NCBI GenBank assembly: GCA_001774395.1
Contig: MEZX01000002.1
Span: 29,628 to 61,845, forward strand
Direction: 5' to 3'
DNA from: Candidatus Berkelbacteria bacterium RIFCSPLOWO2_01_FULL_50_28
GTDB taxonomy: Bacteria; Patescibacteria; UBA1384; 2-12-FULL-50-11
DNA length: 32,218 nt
The notes beneath the pieces are model-generated. The model made no database searches. It was given only the letters and a program-made list of their open reading frames with translations, and was not told the DNA's origin. The stretch's first letter is position 1. Each line of letters begins with the position of its first letter. The translations under genes were made by a program, and so were the position numbers. This document shows, piece after piece, positions 14,711 to 22,888 of the stretch.

Positions 14711-17700
14711 GTTTTTTCTGGTGTAGCTGTCTCTCGGTTGTTTTTCCAGATGAGATTAATGCTATCTAAATTGTACGTCGGGCTACAAGAAAACTGACGG
14801 GGGTTGGCAAAGTCGTACTGCTCTCGTCCCTGTTCATCAATCTGTTCGTCCATTGCCCTTTCAAATAAACCACCAGTTCGGTTAGTTCGAATAGTTCCAT
14901 TTGTCGAGACACCGACCATATCAAAATTATTAGTGGCGGCAAATTCTGTTACTACTTGACTTAAACCTCGGTAGATTGAAGCTTCATCGGTCGTTTGTAA
15001 ATAGCCTTGAGCGGGATTAAATGAGGCCGTGAGTATCTTTTTACCATCTGGTTCCGTAAAGTGATGGAGCAATACTAAACCTTGGCAACGCATCGTCTCC
15101 GGATCATGCAAAACCAACTGAATGTAATTTGGCATCTCCCAAATGTTGACGCGCTCAAGTTCAGGTTTTGGGTTGTCTTGGGCAACACAAACTCCTCCAA
15201 CCATTCGTGCGAGGGCACTTTCCTTTGTTTTCGAAAAACTTCCGATGAGTTTTTTGGCTTGCGCTCCAGAGCTTGATTCAAATTGGTCTAAAGACGCTTC
15301 CGTTCGACTCAATCGGGCGTTACCGATTCTGACGCTTTGTTGGGAAAGATAGCTATAATAGCTTTCGGGGCTAAAGTCACCCAAATCTTGCGCCTCTTCA
15401 TAAGCCAGTGAGAGCAGTAACTCATTATCAACCCGAGTCAGAGGGATTGCTTCAGCAGACTCGGTGTCGATAAACTCGCCGAGAACACGATCCGTTGCCT
15501 GGCGACGAGACCTCAGCATACCGTAAACTTGTTTAGTCCGAGATTTGGCTGAAATGCTTTTCTCGGCTCCGAAACGACCAGTCGCCCTCTCATACCGTTC
15601 AATTAGTTTAGCGATACGGGCATTAACTGCTTCTTCACCAAGCTCAGTTCGATAGCTGCCCAATTGCTCCTTGCCGTAAAGACGTTCACCAATCTGTTGA
15701 ACGAAGGCAGGGCTAATCCCAAATTTACCCTGCATTCGATTAATAACGTCTGCCCGATTCGTTTGTTGCGCCTTTTCTTGTCGAGAAACAAAACGTTGTT
15801 GGAAGTAGCTTTCAAGGTCTGGATTACTGGCGACGGCCTGAAAAACGTTACGCAGAGCCTCTTTGCGATGATCAAAGGCTAAAGCGTGGTATTCGGTCAG
15901 TAACGAATAAGTCGGATTAGGAGATTGAGCGCATCGGCTTTCGATCCCAGTAATCGCATTCTGGTGATCACCAAAGGTCAGCAGTGAGTATCGCCAAATT
16001 ATCTCTTCCAAAGCCGTTGCCCCAAGCTCTGCTTCGCCACCGGCCTGAAGCGCAATTAGCACTGCCAGTTTGTTCTCGTTGGTTTCTAGCTGGTTTGCTG
16101 GAAGCAACTCACTCGGAAGAGAAGCTAGCAACTGATCAATTTGAGCATTAAGGCCTTCCGCTAACTGATCCGGACTCTCGGCAGCCAGGGTCTTTAATTC
16201 TTCCGAGAATACGTCAGCTTCAGCTTCGATCGAGGCTCTATCTGCCCCTTCCTTATATTTCACCGAGCCCGCCTCTAAAGTATTGATCACATAAACCTCA
16301 TCTTTTTTAAAAGGTTCTAAGTCTTCCAGACGATCCGGACAATGTGTAACGGTTGTTTCAAAGTCGCCATAGTTTCTGGCGTTATTTTGAAAAACATGGT
16401 GCAGTAATTCACGATAATACGGCTTATCTCTTTGGGTTTGACTCATCGGCTTGTCCCCAAGAGCCCCTTCAAGAAAACTCTGTAACTGGGCAAAATAGAC
16501 CTTTTCAGTATGGTCTTTGCGAGCGAGGAGGTAACCAGCCATTAATTCAGGACCAATTATGCGAAAATGCTTTAAGAATTCTAGAACACTGCCACGGTCA
16601 TCGCGACTGATGATCTCTTTTTTAAGACACTCCCCGTAACCGGAAATTATTTCTTGGGCTGCGTTACCGTACTGGCCCAAGATATTGGCAATAAAATCAA
16701 CATCCTTTTCATTATTGATAAATACCGGAAAATCTTCCTTAATTGCTCGTAGAACTTGACCATTTTTCTTATCAAATAAGAGCGGGCAACGATCGGGCAA
16801 CTTGAGTAACAATTGGGTCTCAGGCTCAAGGTGTCTCGCTAAATAATACTGACGGAGAGTTTCATCCTTAAGAGCATTTTCATCACGAAGAAGAAACCCA
16901 ACTAACCCTTCTTTTTCTAGCTCATCGCAACGTTCTTGAAATTTAGGATCAGAATAGCGAGCTTTAAGGCCGTTGAATTCATCGAAATTATCAAATAACT
17001 GACGACTACCGTTAGAAAGCTCGGTAATAATCACCTCCTTTTCAAGAGAAGTGCATTGAGCCTGGAATTCTTCGTCAGGGAACCGGGCTTTAAGTGTATC
17101 CAGTGCCGAAGGGACAGTTAATAGTAGCCCACCACCAGTTTTCAAATGCTCGATTACCGCGCGGCGTTCTAACTCTACGCAACGCGACTGAAATTCTGGA
17201 TCAGGGAAGTTAGCCTTAAGATTGTCAATTTTTTCCGAGCTTGTAACGAATTCATTGAAGCTATTTTCCAGATAGCTTAAGACCCCCCTCTTGACAATTC
17301 GCTCCAAATGACCTTGAAACTCTTGATCCGGATAACGGGCTTTGAGGCTATCAAATGCTGTTGGATCCCCTAGAAGCTTGAGAAAATCTTTCTGAATGTA
17401 ACTTATGGCGGCGTTCCTCTCTTCTTTAGCTAGTTGAGCCTGAAATTCGGGGTCTGGAAAGCGAGCTTTAACGGCATCGAAGTCTGCCTGAGTAGCTAAG
17501 ATTGTGAAGAAATGGGTATCGATATAGCTAAGGAGAGCTTGTTTTTCGATTTGGGTACATCGCTCTTGAAACTCTGTGTCCTCTGGATAGCGAGCTTTAA
17601 GCGCGTCGATCGTCTCCGCATTGGTGTAAATGCTTGATGAATTCTCGAAAGTTTCAGCTACCTTCTCCTGCTCTAAACGAATACATTGAGCTTGGAATTC

Positions 17701-19089
17701 GGCATCGGGAAATCTAGTTTTAAGACTATCAAAACGTTCAAGATCATAAGACAAACCATATAAGCTAGTATAATTTTCTTTCAGATTGCCAAGTATTGCC
17801 AATCGTTGTAACTCAACTATTTCCTCTCTGCCGACCTTTCCGTTGGCAATGGTCTCCTCGATCATTTTGGTGTAATACACATCCTCACTCAGGAGGACGG
17901 CTTTTCCTCCATCAAGGGTTCGGTTAATTTTCTCTTCCTCCCGTTGATCTCTTTTGTAATGAATAACTCTATGCGGAATCAGTTTATGATCGCCCCAACG
18001 CAGAGTCGTGTTGAAATTTTTTGTCATTGCTTCCCAGGTGGGGGAAACAACATCTTCGTTCCAATCCAGCAATTGTCTCAAACGTCCCTGCATAACCGCT
18101 CGCTCGACAGCGTTTAAATTATTATTATCAAACATTGCCTGTTGCCAGAGAACTTGATAACGATCTTGAGCGAGGCTAAGAAAACGACCGTAAACACCCG
18201 CTACTAGATCACCTGCTAATCGACCATCAGTCTCTGCCAGTGCATACGAACCGCGATCGGGCAGATTGCTAATTCCTCCGCGCTTAAACTTAATTGACGA
18301 AACTTTACTGGTTTTATGATAATCGTCTTTGGCTTTTCTTGATTGACCCCAGGCTCTGGTAAATGGGATCAGGTCTTTGGCACGTTCGGAAGTTGGCCGT
18401 TTATCTCTTGCGAAAAATTCATCATTAACTGTTCGTTTACGGCTCTCGAATATTTCACCAGGTTTGAGCGGCGGTAAACCGAGTTTCAGCATCTCCGCGT
18501 TATCTCGATTCCATTCGGCTTGCCCCATGGCGGCGTAATAACGATTTTCTAAGATTTCTAGCTTAGTTAAGCCACTATCATATTCCCTGACAACCTCTCT
18601 TATTCTTAGGGCTAATTTACTAATATCCTCAGTGGCGTCGACAGCATTCTCGGTTTGAATTTGATCTAACTCTTCCTTGAGAGCAACAAGCTGGGGACGA
18701 AGATTTTCAAGATGTGCTTTGGTTTGTTGCCAGGCTTCCTGTGAACTATCGGCTTCTTTTATGGCCAAAGCCTCATCTAAATTCACTAAAGCGGCCTTTT
18801 GCTCGGTATTGTTTTGGTTGACTACTTCGGAATTATAGTGGATCTCGGGAATAGCAGTGAGGGTAGCAAATATTTCCTTCGAACGTTCAATGATTTGAGC
18901 AACCTCTTGAGAGAGCGTCGGAGGCTTTGGAGATGATTTTTCTTCGTTCTTCTCCAATCCTATCTGGTCGTCTTTTCCTACCGTCGGCTCCATGTTAGTG
19001 GTAGGTTCTATCTCGGGTTTAGGTGGTTCTTCAGTAACCACCACTACTTGATTTTCTACTTCTAAATCAGGACCGGGTCTTTCAGGCAT
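14707..19089 (-). CDS. Giant (1460 aa) cytoplasmic repeat protein with seven 42-residue repeats, unknown function
   Basis: I do not recognise this protein. There is no signal peptide or membrane segment. Layout: a disordered acidic/Pro-rich N-terminus (1-60); helical and coiled-coil sequence (60-210); a basic region (about 215-290); a helical region (290-450); seven tandem 42-residue repeats starting at Phe453, 494, 537, 579, 621, 663 and 705; a long helical region (750-1290); and a compact C-terminal domain (about 1300-1450). The last begins GGVCVAQDNPK and contains WEMPNYIQLVLHDPET, KKILTASFNPAQGYL and ATNNFDMVGVSTNGTIRTNR. The Cys, the NPAQ turn and the (S/T)NR-like end look conserved in character and could be an active site. 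No SD is seen; TATTAT lies 6 nt before the ATG (19096-19101), suggesting a leaderless mRNA. The repeats suggest an alpha-solenoid scaffold. Confidence 0.82.
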   Translation of the reverse strand: MPERPGPDLEVENQVVVVTEEPPKPEIEPTTNMEPTVGKDDQIGLEKNEEKSSPKPPTLSQEVAQIIERSKEIFATLTAIPEIHYNSEVVNQNNTEQKAALVNLDEALAIKEADSSQEAWQQTKAHLENLRPQLVALKEELDQIQTENAVDATEDISKLALRIREVVREYDSGLTKLEILENRYYAAMGQAEWNRDNAEMLKLGLPPLKPGEIFESRKRTVNDEFFARDKRPTSERAKDLIPFTRAWGQSRKAKDDYHKTSKVSSIKFKRGGISNLPDRGSYALAETDGRLAGDLVAGVYGRFLSLAQDRYQVLWQQAMFDNNNLNAVERAVMQGRLRQLLDWNEDVVSPTWEAMTKNFNTTLRWGDHKLIPHRVIHYKRDQREEEKINRTLDGGKAVLLSEDVYYTKMIEETIANGKVGREEIVELQRLAILGNLKENYTSLYGLSYDLERFDSLKTRFPDAEFQAQCIRLEQEKVAETFENSSSIYTNAETIDALKARYPEDTEFQERCTQIEKQALLSYIDTHFFTILATQADFDAVKARFPDPEFQAQLAKEERNAAISYIQKDFLKLLGDPTAFDSLKARYPDQEFQGHLERIVKRGVLSYLENSFNEFVTSSEKIDNLKANFPDPEFQSRCVELERRAVIEHLKTGGGLLLTVPSALDTLKARFPDEEFQAQCTSLEKEVIITELSNGSRQLFDNFDEFNGLKARYSDPKFQERCDELEKEGLVGFLLRDENALKDETLRQYYLARHLEPETQLLLKLPDRCPLLFDKKNGQVLRAIKEDFPVFINNEKDVDFIANILGQYGNAAQEIISGYGECLKKEIISRDDRGSVLEFLKHFRIIGPELMAGYLLARKDHTEKVYFAQLQSFLEGALGDKPMSQTQRDKPYYRELLHHVFQNNARNYGDFETTVTHCPDRLEDLEPFKKDEVYVINTLEAGSVKYKEGADRASIEAEADVFSEELKTLAAESPDQLAEGLNAQIDQLLASLPSELLPANQLETNENKLAVLIALQAGGEAELGATALEEIIWRYSLLTFGDHQNAITGIESRCAQSPNPTYSLLTEYHALAFDHRKEALRNVFQAVASNPDLESYFQQRFVSRQEKAQQTNRADVINRMQGKFGISPAFVQQIGERLYGKEQLGSYRTELGEEAVNARIAKLIERYERATGRFGAEKSISAKSRTKQVYGMLRSRRQATDRVLGEFIDTESAEAIPLTRVDNELLLSLAYEEAQDLGDFSPESYYSYLSQQSVRIGNARLSRTEASLDQFESSSGAQAKKLIGSFSKTKESALARMVGGVCVAQDNPKPELERVNIWEMPNYIQLVLHDPETMRCQGLVLLHHFTEPDGKKILTASFNPAQGYLQTTDEASIYRGLSQVVTEFAATNNFDMVGVSTNGTIRTNRTGGLFERAMDEQIDEQGREQYDFANPRQFSCSPTYNLDSINLIWKNNRETATPEKT
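16852..17733 (-). repeat. Seven tandem 126-nt coding repeats (42 aa each)
   Basis: Within the 1460-residue protein, residues 453-746 consist of seven units of 41-43 residues. The consensus is F-D-x-L-K-A-R-[FY]-P-D-x-E-F-Q-x-x-C-x-x-L-E, followed by about 20 variable, helix-forming residues. Unit starts in the DNA are near 17733, 17610, 17481, 17355, 17229, 17103 and 16977. Units are diverged at DNA level, so this is an old protein repeat rather than a recent tandem array. Confidence 0.9.
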
Positions 19090-19155
19090 GATTCCATAAT
19101 ATCACCTAAACAAAGGTGACGGAGACTTTATAAATAATTGCTCTTTAGCGGTGCT

Positions 19156-19911
19156 TTACTTCAGCCGGTAGGTAACAGAGACAGAATACGTCACTTCTTG
19201 TTCGCCGAAAAGCAAGCGCGGAGTGGTCGGCGCAACGCTGCCCTTGGACATCGAGCCGGTGTCGCCCTCCATCATAATTGGGCCGCCCCAGTTGGGTTCG
19301 GATACTTCGATAACTTTGCCTAGTTTTGCGCCTAGCGTAGTGACGGTCTGGTCGGCTCGGGCCTTTGCGTCAGCCAGTGCTTCACCACGAGCCTCGTTCT
19401 CCAGACGCTTGCTGGTTTCGGTGGTAAAACCGCTAGATGGCGAAACGCCGTACAGCGGTGAAGTGGTCGTTAGATAATCGCTAATTTTTTGAGCCAGTTT
19501 CGAGTCGTTCACCACCGCGGTCACGGCAAAGGTCGCCGTAATTGTGGAGGAGCTAACAGCGCTGGAATCAGGTTCCGACGAGTCTACCATCGGTATCACT
19601 CGACCGTCATCGTTACTGGTACTGACATCGGTCCTTATTTTTGATTCCACTACACCGAGCTTGATCAGCTTGGCAACAACAGCGTTACCCTTGACGGAAA
19701 CCTTGGAAATCGCTTTGGCTGAAGTTGCTGCGGTCGACTGATACGACGGGTAGAAAGTGAACTCATCCGGCACCGCTTTAACAGTAGCCTGCCCGCTAAC
19801 TACAACCGTCCGACTACCAGTGCTGTCCCACGGCTGCCAGGCAAATAGCATTCCCAAAATCACCAGTGTCAACACACCTACCACAAACCGCAGATCAAGT
19901 TTTAATGTCAT
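19156..19911 (-). CDS. SIMPL-domain (DUF541) exported protein
   Basis: 251 residues. A single N-terminal membrane anchor or signal (about 8-25, FVVGVLTLVILGMLFAW) is followed by a full SIMPL/DUF541 domain. The domain opens with VVVSGQATVKAVPDEFTF, typical of the family, and includes the block of helices NEARGEALADAKARADQTV and a closing strand VTYSVSVTYRLK. SIMPL proteins are periplasmic or cell-surface proteins, structurally oligomeric in BP26, with no agreed function. The start ATG at 19911 has only a weak AGGAA. The gene lies between the giant repeat protein and the PepSY-cupredoxin gene, all on the same strand. Confidence 0.9.
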   Translation of the reverse strand: MTLKLDLRFVVGVLTLVILGMLFAWQPWDSTGSRTVVVSGQATVKAVPDEFTFYPSYQSTAATSAKAISKVSVKGNAVVAKLIKLGVVESKIRTDVSTSNDDGRVIPMVDSSEPDSSAVSSSTITATFAVTAVVNDSKLAQKISDYLTTTSPLYGVSPSSGFTTETSKRLENEARGEALADAKARADQTVTTLGAKLGKVIEVSEPNWGGPIMMEGDTGSMSKGSVAPTTPRLLFGEQEVTYSVSVTYRLK

Positions 19912-19951
19912 TTCCTATATTGAAAGCTAAATAGGCACTGTTTGCAATGGC

Positions 19952-19990
19952 AGAAAAACAAAAACGGGCCACCCATCAGGACGGCCCGCG
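19952..19990 (-). terminator. Rho-independent terminator of the PepSY-cupredoxin gene
   Basis: In the transcript, CGGGCC and GGCCCG form a 6-bp GC stem around a 12-nt loop, followed by TTTTTGTTTTT. It lies about 20 nt after the stop of the gene at 20011 and ends that unit before the SIMPL gene. Confidence 0.88.
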
Positions 19991-20010
19991 TTCATTTCTA
20001 GTTCGACTCT

Positions 20011-20928
20011 TTAGCTGTTTTTCACCGTAATTGATGCGGTCATTTCCGGGTGAATAGTACACTTCACGGTGAACGAGCCGGCAACAGACGGGGTGAAGGT
20101 GAACTCCTTCTTTGCACCGGCGGCAATCGTGTAGTTGATACCCAATTCAGTGATGGTGAAAGTGTGAGAAACATCGTCCTCATTCTCCACCTCTACCTTA
20201 ACCGCTTGGCCTTTGGTTAGCGACTCTAATCCGCTGAATTCGTTATCTTCCATTGAGACGCTCATCTCCTGAGGCTCGCTGTTACCGCCCTGGTCATCGC
20301 CTTGGTCATCGCCATTGTCATCATTTCCGGACGAGCCAGGTTCGCGAACACGAAGCACTGCACCAGTTGTGGCATCAACATCAACTCGACCGTCATCGGT
20401 GAACTTGACGCTGTAAACAACTTTGCTCTCTTCCATGTCCAGCTCAATCTTGCGTACGGTCTTTCCTGGTCGCTGACCTTCGGCAATTGATCGAGCCTGG
20501 GCAACGGAAATCGCGGCAACAAAGTCAGCCGGTATTTCGTCGCTAGACTCAACCTCGTCGCTATCCGCTTTGTCCTCGCTTGGGTCTATTATCTGTTCAC
20601 CTGTTTCGGCGTTGAAAAAGAGCACTCCTTCGGGGTTACCCAATTTTACCTTGTAAACCAGCCCTGCGTCTTCGTCTTCAAGCTCGATACTGACAATTGT
20701 CTGTCCGTCTTTCAGTAGTTTTTCTGCTAACGCGCGGATCTCCTCGGCCGACTTCACCCCAGATAGTGCGGTTGGCAATGAATCGGCTTGTTCGGCCGCT
20801 TTTTCACTTTTTCGTTCCTCTACCTTTTTGGCGGCAACATAGCTACCTCCGCCCACTACTAACGTTCCAAGCGCCAGTAACAAAATCATCACCGGGGCAA
20901 AACCCCTTTTAGTTTTAGTTGCAATCAT
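20011..20928 (-). CDS. Membrane-anchored PepSY + cupredoxin (type 1 copper) protein
   Basis: 305 residues. An N-terminal anchor (about 10-31, FAPVMILLLALGTLVVGGGSYV) is followed by two PepSY-like modules (about 60-120 and 150-200, each with a YxVK strand and a DxxTGAVL/NAETGEQI turn). An Asp/Gly/Asn linker (DDNGDDQGDDQGG) leads into a cupredoxin domain (about 215-305). The type-1 copper ligands are visible: His255 in VSHTFTI, then Cys290, His293 and Met296 in KCTIHPEM. Cupredoxins of this kind carry electrons or bind copper at the cell surface. The combination with PepSY is unusual in my experience. I use the ATG at 20928 (AAGGAGG 10 nt upstream); the in-frame GTG at 20937 lies too close to the SD. 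It has its own terminator. Confidence 0.88.
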   Translation of the reverse strand: MIATKTKRGFAPVMILLLALGTLVVGGGSYVAAKKVEERKSEKAAEQADSLPTALSGVKSAEEIRALAEKLLKDGQTIVSIELEDEDAGLVYKVKLGNPEGVLFFNAETGEQIIDPSEDKADSDEVESSDEIPADFVAAISVAQARSIAEGQRPGKTVRKIELDMEESKVVYSVKFTDDGRVDVDATTGAVLRVREPGSSGNDDNGDDQGDDQGGNSEPQEMSVSMEDNEFSGLESLTKGQAVKVEVENEDDVSHTFTITELGINYTIAAGAKKEFTFTPSVAGSFTVKCTIHPEMTASITVKNS

Positions 20929-21041
20929 TATATACACTCCTCCTTATTAATTCAGCTTACAGACCTACAGCCAGAATGTCAAAGGGAGGCCTATGTGACG
21001 ATCGGAGGGGTAGCAATAATTGAATAAACAACTTCCCCCAC

Positions 21042-21070
21042 TTGGCCATTACTCTCTGATAGTGTAGTTT
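21042..21070 (+). promoter_or_regulatory. Putative promoter giving a leaderless mRNA for the GH-like gene
   Basis: TTGGCC (21042-21047), spacer of 17, TAGTTT (21065-21070), then 6 nt to the ATG at 21077. No SD is present in the preceding 30 bases. Both hexamers are imperfect, so confidence is moderate. Confidence 0.45.
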
Positions 21071-21076
21071 TAGACC

Positions 21077-22111
21077 ATGGCTCGAAGGATCTACTACTGG
21101 TTACAGAGAGTGTATCTTTACTGGCGGTCACGTGAGAAACTCTTGATGATTATTCTCGGACTGGTGGTAGTTGTTTCTGCGGTGGTATCTATTAACATCC
21201 AAAGACAGGCTGCCAAGCCAGCGCCGTACGTGAACCCTTATGAGACGCTTGTTGGCGTCGCCCTTTCTCCCAAAAGTTACAAAGGCGAAAAGTTCACGAG
21301 TTTTTTCGACAAAGCCAAAGAAATCGGCAACGCCGTTAGTTGGTCCGGGCCTTGGCAAGATTTTGCTAAATCCAACGGTACTCCTTCAGACATCGCTACG
21401 CTGGCCAAACAAAAGGGCTTTATGCCAATTTACCTCACAGGCCCAACTATCGAAGAGGTGAAGAACGGCGACTATCAAACAGCCATGACCGCTGCGATCG
21501 GTAAATTTGCCGCCACAGAACAGCCAAAATACATCGGCATCGGCCACGAGATCGACCAGCTCTACCTAAGCTCACCCGAGCTACTAAAAAAATACCTGAA
21601 AGCAGCCAAACCAGTAGTCGGCCGTCTTCGCTCCACCTCGGCCAGCGTTAAAATCTTCGCTACCATCCAGTACGAACGGAGTCAGGGCTTGCGAGGTGGC
21701 CTGTTTGGAGGCACCAACGACGAGTCGAAGAGCATTTTGAAGAAGGTCTTGCCACAGTTAGAGATGTTTGATTTTGTCGCCTTCACCACTTACCCTGGGC
21801 TCATTTATAAAACACCCGAGGATTTGCCCGACGATTACTACTCCAAAGTTACTTCGCTGACCTCTAAACCAATTATCTTCACCGAAGTTGGCTGGTCGAG
21901 ATCGGCACCGGAGGAAGGTTACGACGGTAGCGAATCGGCTCAAGCTGAGTTCATCAAAGAATTTCGCCATCAAATGGAGGACATTAAACCGGTCTTACAG
22001 CTTTGGTCGTTCCTGTACCCGCAAAAAGTTAGCTCGGTATTCGAGACTATGAGTTTGCTGGCCACCGACCAAGAAACTTCCCCCGGCTTCGAGGCTTGGA
22101 AAAGGAAGTAA
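21077..22111 (+). CDS. Membrane-anchored clan GH-A-like glycoside hydrolase (TIM barrel)
   Basis: 344 residues. A basic N-terminus and one membrane anchor (about 22-43, LLMIILGLVVVVSAVVSINI) precede a TIM-barrel-like domain. Clan GH-A hallmarks are visible: a putative acid/base Glu158 at the end of strand 4 (YIGIGHEIDQLY), a DFVAFTTYPG strand, and a putative nucleophile Glu270 at the end of strand 7 (PIIFTEVGWS). The closing strand LQLWSFLYP fits strand 8. The family resembles GH53/GH113-type proteins, but the exact family and substrate cannot be fixed here. The anchor puts the domain outside the cell. No SD; start chosen from the promoter spacing. It is followed directly by the decayed ppsA fragment. 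Confidence 0.75.
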   Translation: MARRIYYWLQRVYLYWRSREKLLMIILGLVVVVSAVVSINIQRQAAKPAPYVNPYETLVGVALSPKSYKGEKFTSFFDKAKEIGNAVSWSGPWQDFAKSNGTPSDIATLAKQKGFMPIYLTGPTIEEVKNGDYQTAMTAAIGKFAATEQPKYIGIGHEIDQLYLSSPELLKKYLKAAKPVVGRLRSTSASVKIFATIQYERSQGLRGGLFGGTNDESKSILKKVLPQLEMFDFVAFTTYPGLIYKTPEDLPDDYYSKVTSLTSKPIIFTEVGWSRSAPEEGYDGSESAQAEFIKEFRHQMEDIKPVLQLWSFLYPQKVSSVFETMSLLATDQETSPGFEAWKRK

Positions 22112-22113
22112 GG

Positions 22114-22230
22114 CTAGCCGTCAATCACTTGCGAGAGCAGTAGTTTCTTCTCTACGAACGCAATTAGTTTACGGGAAGAGACCGCCACGTCGGGGGCGAC
22201 GGAGACGTAAGACGGAGGCAGACAGAAGTC
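22114..22230 (-). pseudogene. Decayed duplicate of the ppsA 3' end
   Basis: On the minus strand this reads YVSVAPDVAVSSRKLIAFVE, then KKLLLSQVIDG and TAG. The last 28 or so codons match the end of the intact PpsA at 22889 (VSVAPDVAVSSRKLIASVEK ... LSQVIDA) with only two substitutions, and DNA identity is high. Upstream the match breaks up within about 20 nt, with an apparent insertion (CTGCCTCC...). No start or remaining ppsA body exists; a 4-helix membrane gene occupies the space to the intact copy. It is a remnant of a duplication or a recombination scar. Confidence 0.82.
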
Positions 22231-22270
22231 CGAGCCAGTATTCCAGTGGTATTTGCCCACAACTTAAGAA

Positions 22271-22293
22271 GCCTACCGATTGGATCGATAGGC
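22271..22293 (-). terminator. Hairpin downstream of the four-helix membrane gene, possible terminator
   Basis: GCCTA-(C)-CGAT-TGG-ATCG-(A)-TAGGC forms a 9-bp stem with one mismatch, starting 36 nt after the stop at 22329 in the minus direction. The following sequence is only mildly T-rich (TTCTTAAG), so terminator function is uncertain. Confidence 0.4.
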
Positions 22294-22328
22294 ATGAGGT
22301 TGAGATCGACGGTGACACGTTAGATCCT

Positions 22329-22712
22329 CTATCTCGGTGCGGCTGTTGTGATCAGCAAAATGCCGGTGATGGTGGTCGGGATCAGCATTACAGCAAAGGT
22401 GATCACCGCTGCCCGATGCCAGACCCGGAAACGATTGCCCGACTGCAGCTTCCAGCCCAAGAGCACCAATACCAGGAAGATGACCCCGGAAGTGATCGCA
22501 AAGGGCAGATGGATAGTCTGTGCGTCCTTGTTGAAGCTGTAGAGGTAGCGCAGCCCCTCTGCGTAGAGCACTGTGGCCACAAAGATCGTAACAGTCACCC
22601 AAGCTCGTAGGACATGCCGTCGTCGCTGGTGGCGCCGGCCGGCGATAGCCGTCCAGATAAAGAAACCAACAAACAAGATCAACAGAGCGACAAAGATGAG
22701 AAGGTACAACAT
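22329..22712 (-). CDS. Four-helix integral membrane protein (DUF420/cytochrome b561-like pattern)
   Basis: 127 residues with four transmembrane helices: 3-24 (YLLIFVALLILFVGFFIWTA), 36-58 (AWVTVTIFVATVLYAEGLRY), 66-88 (HLPFAITSGVIFLVLVLLGW) and 98-122 (RAAVITFAVMLIPTTITGIL). Two His (His68 in TIHLPFA and the His of VWHRAAV) sit at membrane-edge positions in helices 3 and 4, reminiscent of DUF420 or b561-type heme-handling proteins. The link is only a pattern resemblance. GGGAG lies 8 nt before the ATG. The gene is bracketed by the decayed ppsA end and the intact ppsA, which suggests it entered this locus together with the duplication. Confidence 0.7.
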   Translation of the reverse strand: MLYLLIFVALLILFVGFFIWTAIAGRRHQRRRHVLRAWVTVTIFVATVLYAEGLRYLYSFNKDAQTIHLPFAITSGVIFLVLVLLGWKLQSGNRFRVWHRAAVITFAVMLIPTTITGILLITTAAPR

Positions 22713-22888
22713 TTCATAAACTCCCTGGGAAGAATTGTAGCTGAATTATCGGCCAACTACCAGGGTTGGTGCTACAATTCTGACGATGAAATCACGAAAG
22801 TTCTGCGTTGTCTTGTATCTATGGAGGTGTGGCTTTCTTGTTATTCTAGCCGTCGCTAACGACGACCGAAGCGGAGGAGTTTTCAGAG

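Noticed and set aside
16852..17733. Regular 126-nt periodicity as a CRISPR-like or satellite array
   Set aside because: The period is in the coding frame, DNA units are diverged while the protein consensus is kept, and there are no short identical repeats with unique spacers.
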